A stretch of DNA of 24,410 nt from Thermoleophilia bacterium (GTDB lineage: Bacteria > Actinomycetota > Thermoleophilia > Gaiellales > Gaiellaceae), in contig JACVRU010000008.1 in NCBI GenBank assembly GCA_014534295.1, forward strand, positions 1-24,410, read 5' to 3'. The stretch's first letter is position 1, and each line of letters opens with the position of its first letter. A model generated the notes under the pieces. It did no database searches. It was not told the origin of the DNA and saw only the letters and a list, made by a program, of their open reading frames with translations. Both the position numbers and the translations under genes were made by a program. Positions 8,087-14,272 of this stretch are shown here, in pieces.

Positions 8087-8092
8087 ACGGTA
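8087..8092 (-). promoter_or_regulatory. -10 box of leaderless promoter for the OsmC operon
   Basis: On the minus strand TACCGT is followed by exactly 6 nt and then GTG 8080. It is part of a 41-bp divergent promoter region shared with the 60-aa gene. No clear -35 box is visible. Confidence 0.5.
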
Positions 8093-8109
8093 ACGTCCGG
8101 GAACGCGAG

Positions 8110-8115
8110 TACGCT
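8110..8115 (+). promoter_or_regulatory. -10 box of leaderless promoter for the 60-aa gene
   Basis: TACGCT is followed by exactly 6 nt and then GTG 8122. Together with the minus-strand box at 8087-8092 it makes a compact divergent promoter pair. Confidence 0.5.
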
Positions 8116-8121
8116 CGGCCG

Positions 8122-8304
8122 GTGCGGCTGCGCCCGCTCTCGGAGTCCGAGTGCTACGCCCGGTGCTACGGGCAGAGGGGCGACGAGAGCGTCCGGGTCG
8201 TCCGCGTCGAGATCCCGCGGGTCGTCGCGCTCAGCGGCGAGGCCGTCCGCCGCCTGTTCGAGGAGCGGCTGGACTCGCGGGAGCCAGAGGCCGAAGCGGC
8301 CTAG
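8122..8304 (+). CDS. Small conserved-looking protein, unknown function
   Basis: 60 aa with GTG start. The N-terminal half contains RPLSESECYARCYG, with two cysteines, and the middle has a beta-strand pattern (VRVVRVEIPRVVALSG) followed by a helix ending in Arg and Glu. There is no signal peptide or membrane segment. Three things support a real gene despite its size: a -10 box exactly 6 nt upstream, placement in a clean gap between two other genes, and a stop that shares CTAG (8301-8304) with the convergent tyrA stop. I do not recognise the family. The paired cysteines could bind a metal, but this is speculative. Confidence 0.65.
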   Translation: MRLRPLSESECYARCYGQRGDESVRVVRVEIPRVVALSGEAVRRLFEERLDSREPEAEAA

Positions 8305-9650
8305 CCGTCTGGGTAGACGGCGCTGTAGCCCTCGAGCCGGAGCAGCGTCCGGGCCAGCCCGGCCTTCTCCGCGCCGGCGACGAGGATGACGAGCACGCCG
8401 CCGTACTCCGGCGAGACGTGGCGGAGCTCGAAGTCCTCGATGTTGATCGCCGCCGCGCCGAGCGTCTGCGTGATCCGGGCGAGTACGCCTGGGCGATCGG
8501 GGACGCGGATGCGGATGCGGTGCAGCTGCCGCGCCTCGGTGCGATAAGCGTGCTCGAGCATCCGTCCGCGGGCGGCTCCCGCCCCGGCGATCCACTCCTC
8601 GATCGCCGCGCGGTCTGCCTCACGGAGGGCGCCTGCGAGCTCGCCGAGCTCCGCGCCGTGAGCATCGAGCGCGTCGGCGATCAGCGCGCCGTTCTCGACG
8701 AAGATGTCGGCCCAGACGGCCGGGTTCGCGCCCGCGACGCGCGTCATCTCGCGCAGCGACGCGCCCGCGTACTCCAGCGCGTCGTCCCCGAGCCCGGCGA
8801 CCGCGCGCATGAGCACGTTCGCGATCGCGTGGGGCAGGTGGCTCGTGAAGGCGAGCAGCCGGTCGTGCCGGTCGGGGTCGAGCCGGACCGGCCGCCCGCC
8901 GAGCGCCCGGACGAAGCTGTCCACGGCGTCGACCCGCTCGGGCAGGCTCGCCGGGGACGGCGTCAGCACCCACACGGCGCCGTCGAAGAGATCGGCGGAG
9001 GCGCGGGCGGGCCCGCCGGTCGAACCGCCGGCGAGTGGATGGCCCGGCACGAGCCTCGCGTCGGCCACTGCCGCCAGAGCGCGCTTCGTCGAGCCGACGT
9101 CGGTGACGGTCGCCTCGGGTGCGGCGGCGAGCGCCTTCCGCACCGCGGCGACGACGCCGCCGACCGGCACCGCGACCACGACCAGCTGGGCGCCGGTGAC
9201 GGCCTCTGGCAGCGAGCCCGCGACTTCGACCGCTCCGGCGGCGGCCGCCTCCAGCAGCGTCTCGCGCCGCTCGTCCCAGCCGAGCACGCGCGCGGCGCCT
9301 GCCCGCCTCGCCGCGAGCCCGACCGAGGTGCCGAGCAGGCCCGTGCCGACGACGGCCAACCGCAGGGCGAGCCTCGGCCGCCCAGCGGACGGCCGGGAGG
9401 GCCGCGCCGGCCCTCTCGCTTCCTGCTTCATCACGTCCAGGATCGCCGCGAACAGGCTCGTCACCGCCCCGCCCGACAGCGGCCCCGGATTCGTCGCGGT
9501 CAGCTGTCCGAGCAGCTCCGTCTCGCGCGCCGCGTCGATCTCCGGCGTGCCGGTCGCCCGCTTCTGCTCCTGGACGCGGCGGACCAGCTCCAGCCTGCGG
9601 TTCAGCGCCTCCAGCAGTCCGCGGTCGATCTTCGAGATCTCGTCCCGCAA
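8301..9650 (-). CDS. tyrA: Chorismate mutase / prephenate dehydrogenase with C-terminal ACT domain
   Basis: About 449 aa with three domains. Residues about 1-78 are an AroQ-type chorismate mutase (RDEISKIDRGLLEALNRR, then DAARETELL with the R-E pair). Residues about 96-370 are prephenate dehydrogenase with the NAD-binding loop VVGTGLLGTS at 101-109, the GHPLAGG loop and the SHLPHAIANVL helix. Residues about 376-449 are an ACT domain (RVPDRPGVLARITQTL), which usually binds tyrosine for feedback inhibition. The protein would take chorismate to 4-hydroxyphenylpyruvate. There is no ATG or GTG near the N-terminus. I chose TTG 9650, which has GGAG 9 nt upstream. An ATC at 9671 would give a fuller first helix (DPELAR) and cannot be excluded. 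Confidence 0.9.
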   Translation of the reverse strand: MRDEISKIDRGLLEALNRRLELVRRVQEQKRATGTPEIDAARETELLGQLTATNPGPLSGGAVTSLFAAILDVMKQEARGPARPSRPSAGRPRLALRLAVVGTGLLGTSVGLAARRAGAARVLGWDERRETLLEAAAAGAVEVAGSLPEAVTGAQLVVVAVPVGGVVAAVRKALAAAPEATVTDVGSTKRALAAVADARLVPGHPLAGGSTGGPARASADLFDGAVWVLTPSPASLPERVDAVDSFVRALGGRPVRLDPDRHDRLLAFTSHLPHAIANVLMRAVAGLGDDALEYAGASLREMTRVAGANPAVWADIFVENGALIADALDAHGAELGELAGALREADRAAIEEWIAGAGAARGRMLEHAYRTEARQLHRIRIRVPDRPGVLARITQTLGAAAINIEDFELRHVSPEYGGVLVILVAGAEKAGLARTLLRLEGYSAVYPDG

Positions 9651-9710
9651 GCGTGCCAGCTCCGGATCGATGCCGCCAAGTGTGCCTGACGGCGATGCGA
9701 AACTCGGCGG

Positions 9711-10694
9711 ATGGAGAGCGCCGTCCCCGACGTCCTCGCCCCCGATCTGCGCGTGGTCTTCTGCGGCATCAACCCGGGGCGGGCCTCGGCGGCGGCCGGC
9801 GCGCACTTCGCCAACCCGCGCAACGACTTCTGGCGGCTGCTGCACGCCGCCGGCTTCACCCCGCGGCTGCTCGATCCATGCGAGCAGCTCACCGTGCTCG
9901 AGCACGGCATCGGTCTGACGAACGCGGCATACCGGACGACCAAGGGCTCCGGCGACCTGCGGCGAGGCGACTTCGAGGGAGCCGCTGCGCGCCTCGAGCA
10001 GCTCGCACGCGAGCTCGTCCCCGCCTGGATCGCGTTCGTCGGGAAGGAGGCGAACCGAGGCGCCTTCGGCGAGCGGCCCCAGCTCGGCGTCCAGGAGCGG
10101 CGACTGGACGCGACCGCGCTGTTCGTGCTTCCGTCCACGTCGCCGGCGAACGCCGCTGTCCCGTGGGAGGAGCGCCTTCGCTGGTTCGGAGAGCTCGCGG
10201 AGCTGTCTCGCCCCGTCCCGCGTCCGGCGGTGCGCGCTCTCCTGCTGGACGCCGCCGGTCGCATCTTCCTCCACCGCTTCGTCGGGCCGCGCGAGCCGGG
10301 CGTCTGGGTCGCGCCGGGTGGCGCGCTCGAGCAGGGCGAGTCGCCCGAGGCGGCGCTCCGGCGCGAGCTGGCGGAGGAGCTGCGCCTGGATGCTCCCCGC
10401 CTCGGCCCGTGGGTGTGGCGCCGACGCCACCGGTGGTACTGGCCCGCGCTGCGCGCCACGCTGGACAGCGTCGAACAGTTCGCGGTCGTCCGCGTCGACG
10501 AACCGACCCGCATCGCGCCCACGGCGCACGACTCGCTCTTCGCGGGGCCGGACACGGTCGAGGAGCACCGCTGGTGGTCGGCCGCCGAGATCGCCGCGAG
10601 CCCGGCAAAGTTCGCCCCGAGGCGCCTCGCCGACCACCTCGCAGCGCTGCTCCGGGACGGACCACCTCCCGAGCCCGTCGACGTCGGCGTCTAG
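9711..10694 (+). CDS. Mismatch-specific uracil-DNA glycosylase (Mug) fused to a NUDIX hydrolase
   Basis: 327 aa in one uninterrupted frame. Residues about 10-165 are a Mug/TDG-type glycosylase: the catalytic-water loop is GINPG (19-23), followed by FANPRNDFWRLL and GLTNAAYRTTKGSGDL. The C-terminal insertion-loop motif is PSTSPANA (141-148) where E. coli Mug has NPSGL. Residues about 171-320 are a NUDIX domain with a NUDIX box at 204-226: G204-x5-E210-x7-R218-E-L-x-E222-E223. Its last Gly is replaced by Arg. The first half would excise uracil or thymine from G mismatches; the second would hydrolyse a nucleoside diphosphate derivative, possibly a damaged dNTP. The start is ATG 9711, with GAAACT 6 nt upstream as a poor -10 match. 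It is divergent from tyrA and convergent with nadE. Confidence 0.88.
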   Translation: MESAVPDVLAPDLRVVFCGINPGRASAAAGAHFANPRNDFWRLLHAAGFTPRLLDPCEQLTVLEHGIGLTNAAYRTTKGSGDLRRGDFEGAAARLEQLARELVPAWIAFVGKEANRGAFGERPQLGVQERRLDATALFVLPSTSPANAAVPWEERLRWFGELAELSRPVPRPAVRALLLDAAGRIFLHRFVGPREPGVWVAPGGALEQGESPEAALRRELAEELRLDAPRLGPWVWRRRHRWYWPALRATLDSVEQFAVVRVDEPTRIAPTAHDSLFAGPDTVEEHRWWSAAEIAASPAKFAPRRLADHLAALLRDGPPPEPVDVGV

Positions 10695-10715
10695 GGACAT
10701 TTCTCCGCCTGTCCC
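10694..10715. terminator. Weak hairpin between convergent genes
   Basis: GGGACA (10694-10699) and TGTCCC (10710-10715) form a 6-bp stem with a 10-nt loop in the 37-bp gap between the Mug-NUDIX and nadE stops. It could act as a bidirectional terminator but has no strong U-tract on either strand. Confidence 0.35.
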
Positions 10716-10731
10716 CCCAGACCTGGCCGCG

Positions 10732-12450
10732 TCAGCCCCGCCAGCGGTTGGTGATCGGCGTGCGGCGGTCGCGGCCGAACGCCTTCGGGTGGAGCTTGAC
10801 GCCCGGGGGTGCCTGGCGGCGCTTGTACTCGGCGCGGTCGATCAGCGCCAGGGCGCGCTCGACGACCTCGCGGTCGAACCCGTCCGCGAGCAGCTCCTCC
10901 CGCGAGCGGTCCTCCTCGACGTACTCCTTCAGGACCTTGTCCAGCTCGAGGTACGGCGGGAGCGAGTCCTCGTCGAGCTGATCCGCGCGCAGCTCCGCAG
11001 TCGGGGCCCGCTCGACGATCGACGCCGGGATCAGCTCGCGTTCGGCCCGCTCGTTCAGGTGCCTTGCGAGGCGCCAGACGTCTGTCTTGTACACGTCCTT
11101 CAGGAGCGCGAAGCCGCCCGCCATGTCCCCGTAGAGGGTCGAGTAGCCGACCGAGAGCTCCGACTTGTTCCCGGTCGTGACGACGAGCCAGCCGAACTTG
11201 TTCGACAGCGCCATCAGCAGGACGCCGCGGACACGCGCCTGGAGGTTTTCCTCGGCCTCGTCCGGCTCGAGGCCCGCGAACGGCTCGGCGAGCGCCGCCC
11301 GGAAGCTCTCGACGACCGGCTCGATCGGCAACTCGAGGAAGGGCGTCCCGAGCGACTCGGCCAGCACCCGCGCGTCCGCGCGCGTCTCCGTTGACGTGAA
11401 CCCGGACGGCATCGAGACCGCGTGCACCCGCTCCGGGCCGAGCGCCTCCGCGGCCAGCGCCGCCGCGAGCGCCGAGTCGACGCCGCCCGAGACGCCGATC
11501 ACGACCTCTCGGAACCCGTTCTTGACGACGTAGTCCCTCAGGGCGAGTTCGAGCGCGCGACGCATCTGCTCGAGCCCGTCCCCGAACGGCGCCACCGTTC
11601 CCGCGCGGGCGCCGTCCGGGAAAGGACGCGCCTCGGCAACGTGGACGACCGGCACCGGGGGGATCCCGCCGCGCTCGCGCGCGAGCGACCGCCGCCGCGC
11701 GTCGGACAGCCGCCGGCCGATCACCTCGCCGGGATCAACGTCGACCACCAGCAACGCCTCCTCGAACCCCGGCGCCCGCGCCAGCACGCGTCCCTCGTCG
11801 TCGATCACGACGGAGTGACCGTCGAAGACGAGCTCGTCCTGGCCGCCGACGGCGTTGCAGAAGGCGAGGAAGCAGACGTTGTCGCGCGCCCGCGTGACGA
11901 GCATCTCCTCGCGCTCGCGCTCCTTGCCCACGTGGAACGGGGAGGCGGAGACGTTCGCGATCAGCTCGGCCCCTGCGAGTGCGAGGTCGGTCGCGGGCGG
12001 GCCCGGTTGCCAGACGTCCTCGCACACCGTCGGCCCGACGGTCGTGTCGCCGATCTTCAGCAGGACGAGCTCATTCCCCGGCGCGAAGTAGCGGTACTCG
12101 TCGAAGACGCCGTAGTTCGGCAGGAAGCGCTTGTGGTAGATCGCCTTCACCTCGCCGTCGGCGCAGACGGCGCAGGCGTTGTAGAGGTCGCGGTCGAAGT
12201 GGGGGAAGCCGACGAGCGCGACCACCTGACGCGCGGCGCGCGCGAGCTCGTGGAGGCTCGCCTCGGCGGCGCGCACGAAGCCGGGCCGGAGCAGCAGATC
12301 CTCGGGCGGGTAGCCGGTGACCGCGAGCTCCGGGAAGAGGACGAGGTCCGCGCCGTTCTCCCGCGCCTGCTCCAGACGGTCGAGGATCCGCCGCCGGTTG
12401 CCCTCGAGGTCGCCGACGACCGTGTTGATCTGCGCGAGCGCGATTCGCAG
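10732..12450 (-). CDS. nadE: Glutamine-dependent NAD+ synthetase
   Basis: 572 aa with two domains. Residues about 1-265 are a nitrilase-type glutaminase with the triad E41 (in LFPELAVTGYPPEDL), K107 (IYHKRFLPNYGVFDEYRYF) and C143 (GPTVCEDVW). Residues about 290-572 are the NAD synthase domain with the PP-loop SGGVDS at 321-326 and TTGNKSELSVGYSTLYGDM. It converts deamido-NAD, ATP and glutamine to NAD+. No ATG, GTG or TTG lies in frame between an upstream stop and residue 59; starting at GTG 12276 would remove the glutaminase Glu. The chosen start is CTG 12450, with GGAGG 6 nt upstream, giving the usual MRIALAQIN N-terminus. It is divergent from the thioesterase-like gene by 37 bp. Confidence 0.93.
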   Translation of the reverse strand: MRIALAQINTVVGDLEGNRRRILDRLEQARENGADLVLFPELAVTGYPPEDLLLRPGFVRAAEASLHELARAARQVVALVGFPHFDRDLYNACAVCADGEVKAIYHKRFLPNYGVFDEYRYFAPGNELVLLKIGDTTVGPTVCEDVWQPGPPATDLALAGAELIANVSASPFHVGKEREREEMLVTRARDNVCFLAFCNAVGGQDELVFDGHSVVIDDEGRVLARAPGFEEALLVVDVDPGEVIGRRLSDARRRSLARERGGIPPVPVVHVAEARPFPDGARAGTVAPFGDGLEQMRRALELALRDYVVKNGFREVVIGVSGGVDSALAAALAAEALGPERVHAVSMPSGFTSTETRADARVLAESLGTPFLELPIEPVVESFRAALAEPFAGLEPDEAEENLQARVRGVLLMALSNKFGWLVVTTGNKSELSVGYSTLYGDMAGGFALLKDVYKTDVWRLARHLNERAERELIPASIVERAPTAELRADQLDEDSLPPYLELDKVLKEYVEEDRSREELLADGFDREVVERALALIDRAEYKRRQAPPGVKLHPKAFGRDRRTPITNRWRG

Positions 12451-12473
12451 TTTTCGCCTCCGAGTCGAAAACT
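12449..12473. promoter_or_regulatory. Inverted repeat in the nadE / thioesterase divergent region
   Basis: AGTTTTCG (12449-12456) and CGAAAACT (12466-12473) are perfect 8-bp arms with a 9-bp spacer. In the nadE mRNA this folds as a hairpin whose loop (ACUCGGAGG) presents the Shine-Dalgarno and whose 3' arm covers the first two bases of the CTG start. As DNA it is also a good dimer operator, lying directly upstream of the -10 box of the divergent gene. Confidence 0.55.
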
Positions 12474-12479
12474 TACGCT
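12474..12479 (+). promoter_or_regulatory. -10 box upstream of the thioesterase-like gene
   Basis: TACGCT lies 8 nt before GTG 12488, close to the 6-nt spacing seen for leaderless genes elsewhere in the window. The transcript would start at or within 2 nt of the start codon. Confidence 0.45.
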
Positions 12480-12487
12480 ACCAGAGC

Positions 12488-13141
12488 GTGAGCTCCGAGA
12501 TCGTCATCCATCCGCGCTTCAATGGGCCACCCGGGTCCGCGAACGGCGGCTACGCCTGCGGCCTCGTAGCCGGCCTGCTCGGCGCGCGGGCGGCCGAGGT
12601 GACGCTGCGCGCGCCGCCTCCGCTCGCCCGCCCGCTGCGCTGGGACGGCAAGCGGCTCTGGGACGCCGACACGCTCGTTGCCGAGGGCCGCGCCGCGCCG
12701 CTCGAGCTCGACGCGCCCCGCCCGCCGAGCTTCGAGGAGGCCGAGGCGGCCCGCCCAAGCTTCGCCGGCTTCGTCGAGCACGCCTATCCGACCTGCTTCG
12801 TCTGCGGACCCGCCCGCGACGACGGCCTGGCGATCTTCGCGGCACCGGTCGACGGTCTCGTCGCCGCCCCGTGGACGCCCGGGGAGCCGGAGTTCGTCTG
12901 GGCGGCACTCGACTGCCCTGGTGCGTTCGCCCTCGAGGCGGCGGGTCGCTCGGGGATGCTGCTCGGCCGGCTGCACGGCCGGCTCGACCGCGTGCCCGAG
13001 CGGGGCGAGCGCTGCGTCGTGATCGGCTGGCCGCTGGGCCGGGACGGCCGGAAGGGCTACGCGGGCACCGCGGTGTGGTCGGCCGAGCGCGGCGACCTGC
13101 TCGCCTGCGCGCGGGCCACCTGGATCGTCCCTACCGCCTGA
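12488..13141 (+). CDS. Thioesterase-like (hot-dog fold) protein
   Basis: 217 aa with GTG start 12488. The N-terminus FNGPPGSANGGYACGLVAG resembles the central helix entry of hot-dog acyl-CoA thioesterases (N-G-G-Y). The second half repeats the fold: FVWAALDCPGAFAL would be the second hot-dog helix, and the C-terminus GTAVWSAERGDLLACARATW is a typical final strand pair. A cysteine-rich FVEHAYPTCFVCGP segment joins the halves. It probably hydrolyses or binds an acyl-CoA, but the substrate is unknown and catalytic residues are not certain. The long frame extends upstream into nadE, which I reject because a -10 box sits just before this GTG. The 3' end overlaps the convergent SDR gene by 11 bp. 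Confidence 0.75.
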   Translation: MSSEIVIHPRFNGPPGSANGGYACGLVAGLLGARAAEVTLRAPPPLARPLRWDGKRLWDADTLVAEGRAAPLELDAPRPPSFEEAEAARPSFAGFVEHAYPTCFVCGPARDDGLAIFAAPVDGLVAAPWTPGEPEFVWAALDCPGAFALEAAGRSGMLLGRLHGRLDRVPERGERCVVIGWPLGRDGRKGYAGTAVWSAERGDLLACARATWIVPTA

Positions 13142-13865
13142 GCCTGATCGCGTTGAGGTCCTGCTCGAGGATCTCGTCTGCCCTGGCCGCGAGGTCGTCC
13201 GGGTCGTCGTGCTCGGCGTGGAGGTACCGCCCCGAGAGCCGGTCGAGCTTGCCGGACGCGATCGCGAGCACGAGCCGGGGCGCCGCCTCGGGCGGGGTCC
13301 AGGGCGAGTCCTCGGGGAAGCGTCCCTCGGTCATCTCCGTCCGGACGAGGCCTGGGCTGATCGCGAAGACAGGGATCCGGCCCTTCAGCTCGTTCGCCAG
13401 CGTCTCGGCGTACCGGTGCACCGCGGCCTTGCTCGCCGTGTAGGCAGTCTCCGTCGCCCCGGGGAGGTACGACGCGCCGCTGCCGGTGATGACAATCCGG
13501 CCGCGGCGGCGCTCGAGCATGCCCGGGATGACGGCGCGGCAGGACAGGTGTACGCCGAGCACGTTCACCTCGAACGTCTGCCACCACTCCGCCGGGTCGC
13601 GCTCCCACGTCGTCCCGTAGCGGCCCACGCCGGCGTTCGCGACGAGGAGGTCGATCGGGCCTGCCTCCGCGATCGCCCGCTCCACGGCCGCGGCGTCGGT
13701 GACGTCGAGCTCGATCGCCCGCCCGCCGATCTCCTCCGCCAGCGCCTCGACCTGCTCGCGCGTGCGCGCGGCGACGACGACCTCCCAGCCGTGCGCCGCC
13801 AGCTCGCGTGCGATGTTCGCCCCGATTCCGCGCCCGCCGCCGGTGACGAAGGCCTGCCCGGCCAT
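13131..13865 (-). CDS. Short-chain dehydrogenase/reductase (SDR)
   Basis: 244 aa with ATG 13865; the frame continues upstream but this start gives the normal SDR N-terminus directly before the first strand. The cofactor loop is TGGGRGIG (about 8-15), the NAG motif is NAGVG (about 81), and the catalytic S-Y-K set is in GSGASYLPGATETAYTASKAA (Ser, then YxxxK). The enzyme is an NAD(P)-dependent oxidoreductase of unknown substrate; an Arg soon after the first strand slightly favours NADPH. Its start and the SRPBCC stop overlap (TGATG). It is the last gene of the acyl-CoA synthetase operon, suggesting a reduction step on the activated acyl product or an unrelated co-regulated role. Confidence 0.9.
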   Translation of the reverse strand: MAGQAFVTGGGRGIGANIARELAAHGWEVVVAARTREQVEALAEEIGGRAIELDVTDAAAVERAIAEAGPIDLLVANAGVGRYGTTWERDPAEWWQTFEVNVLGVHLSCRAVIPGMLERRRGRIVITGSGASYLPGATETAYTASKAAVHRYAETLANELKGRIPVFAISPGLVRTEMTEGRFPEDSPWTPPEAAPRLVLAIASGKLDRLSGRYLHAEHDDPDDLAARADEILEQDLNAIRLRR

Positions 13866-14272
13866 CAGTTGTCGCAGTAGCCCTGTGTCCAGCTGCGCGC
13901 TGGATCGTGGTTGCGGAGGTCGACGCCGAAGTCGGCCGCCGCCTTCAGCGCGAGCAGGACGGAGACCCACCCCGCGAGCGTCTCCGCGTCGCCCTCGGCG
14001 CTGAGCGTCAGGTCGGTCCCGCCGTCGCCGTCGGGCTCGAGTTCGAAGGTGGTCGTGCTGCCGAGGTAGTCGAGGGCGAAGCGGCGCGGCTCCTCGGCCG
14101 CGAGCACGCGCGACTGCGTGCGCCAGCCGTTCGGGAACGCGAACTCGACCGCGCCGTCGCGCTCCACCGCCGACTCGGCCCAGAACTCCGCGCGGCCCTC
14201 GTCCGTCGAGAGGAGCTCGTAGATCGCCTCCGGCGAGGAGGCGAGGTGCAGCTTCCAGCGGATCTCAGGCAC
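13865..14272 (-). CDS. SRPBCC (START/Bet v1-like) domain protein
   Basis: 135 aa, GTG start 14272. It opens with the family pattern of a first strand, then SSPEAIYELLSTDEGRAEFW, followed by antiparallel strands (FAFPNGWRTQSRVLAAEEPRR, FALDYLG, TTTFELEPDGDGGTDLTLS) and a long C-terminal helix (AGWVSVLLALKAAADFGVD). This is the AHSA1/polyketide-cyclase-like hydrophobic-pocket fold, used for lipid or ligand binding. It overlaps the synthetase upstream by 8 bp and the SDR downstream by 1 bp, so the three are one operon. Binding of a hydrophobic acyl ligand made by the synthetase is a reasonable guess only. Confidence 0.85.
   Translation of the reverse strand: MPEIRWKLHLASSPEAIYELLSTDEGRAEFWAESAVERDGAVEFAFPNGWRTQSRVLAAEEPRRFALDYLGSTTTFELEPDGDGGTDLTLSAEGDAETLAGWVSVLLALKAAADFGVDLRNHDPARSWTQGYCDN

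Noticed and set aside
9651..10700. Extension of the tyrA frame upstream through the Mug-NUDIX gene
   Set aside because: The upstream residues are low-complexity mirror sequence of the Mug-NUDIX gene; the chorismate mutase helix begins at about 9671.
12276..12278. GTG 12276 as the start of nadE
   Set aside because: It would delete the first 58 residues including catalytic Glu41 of the glutaminase domain, which are encoded without interruption back to CTG 12450.
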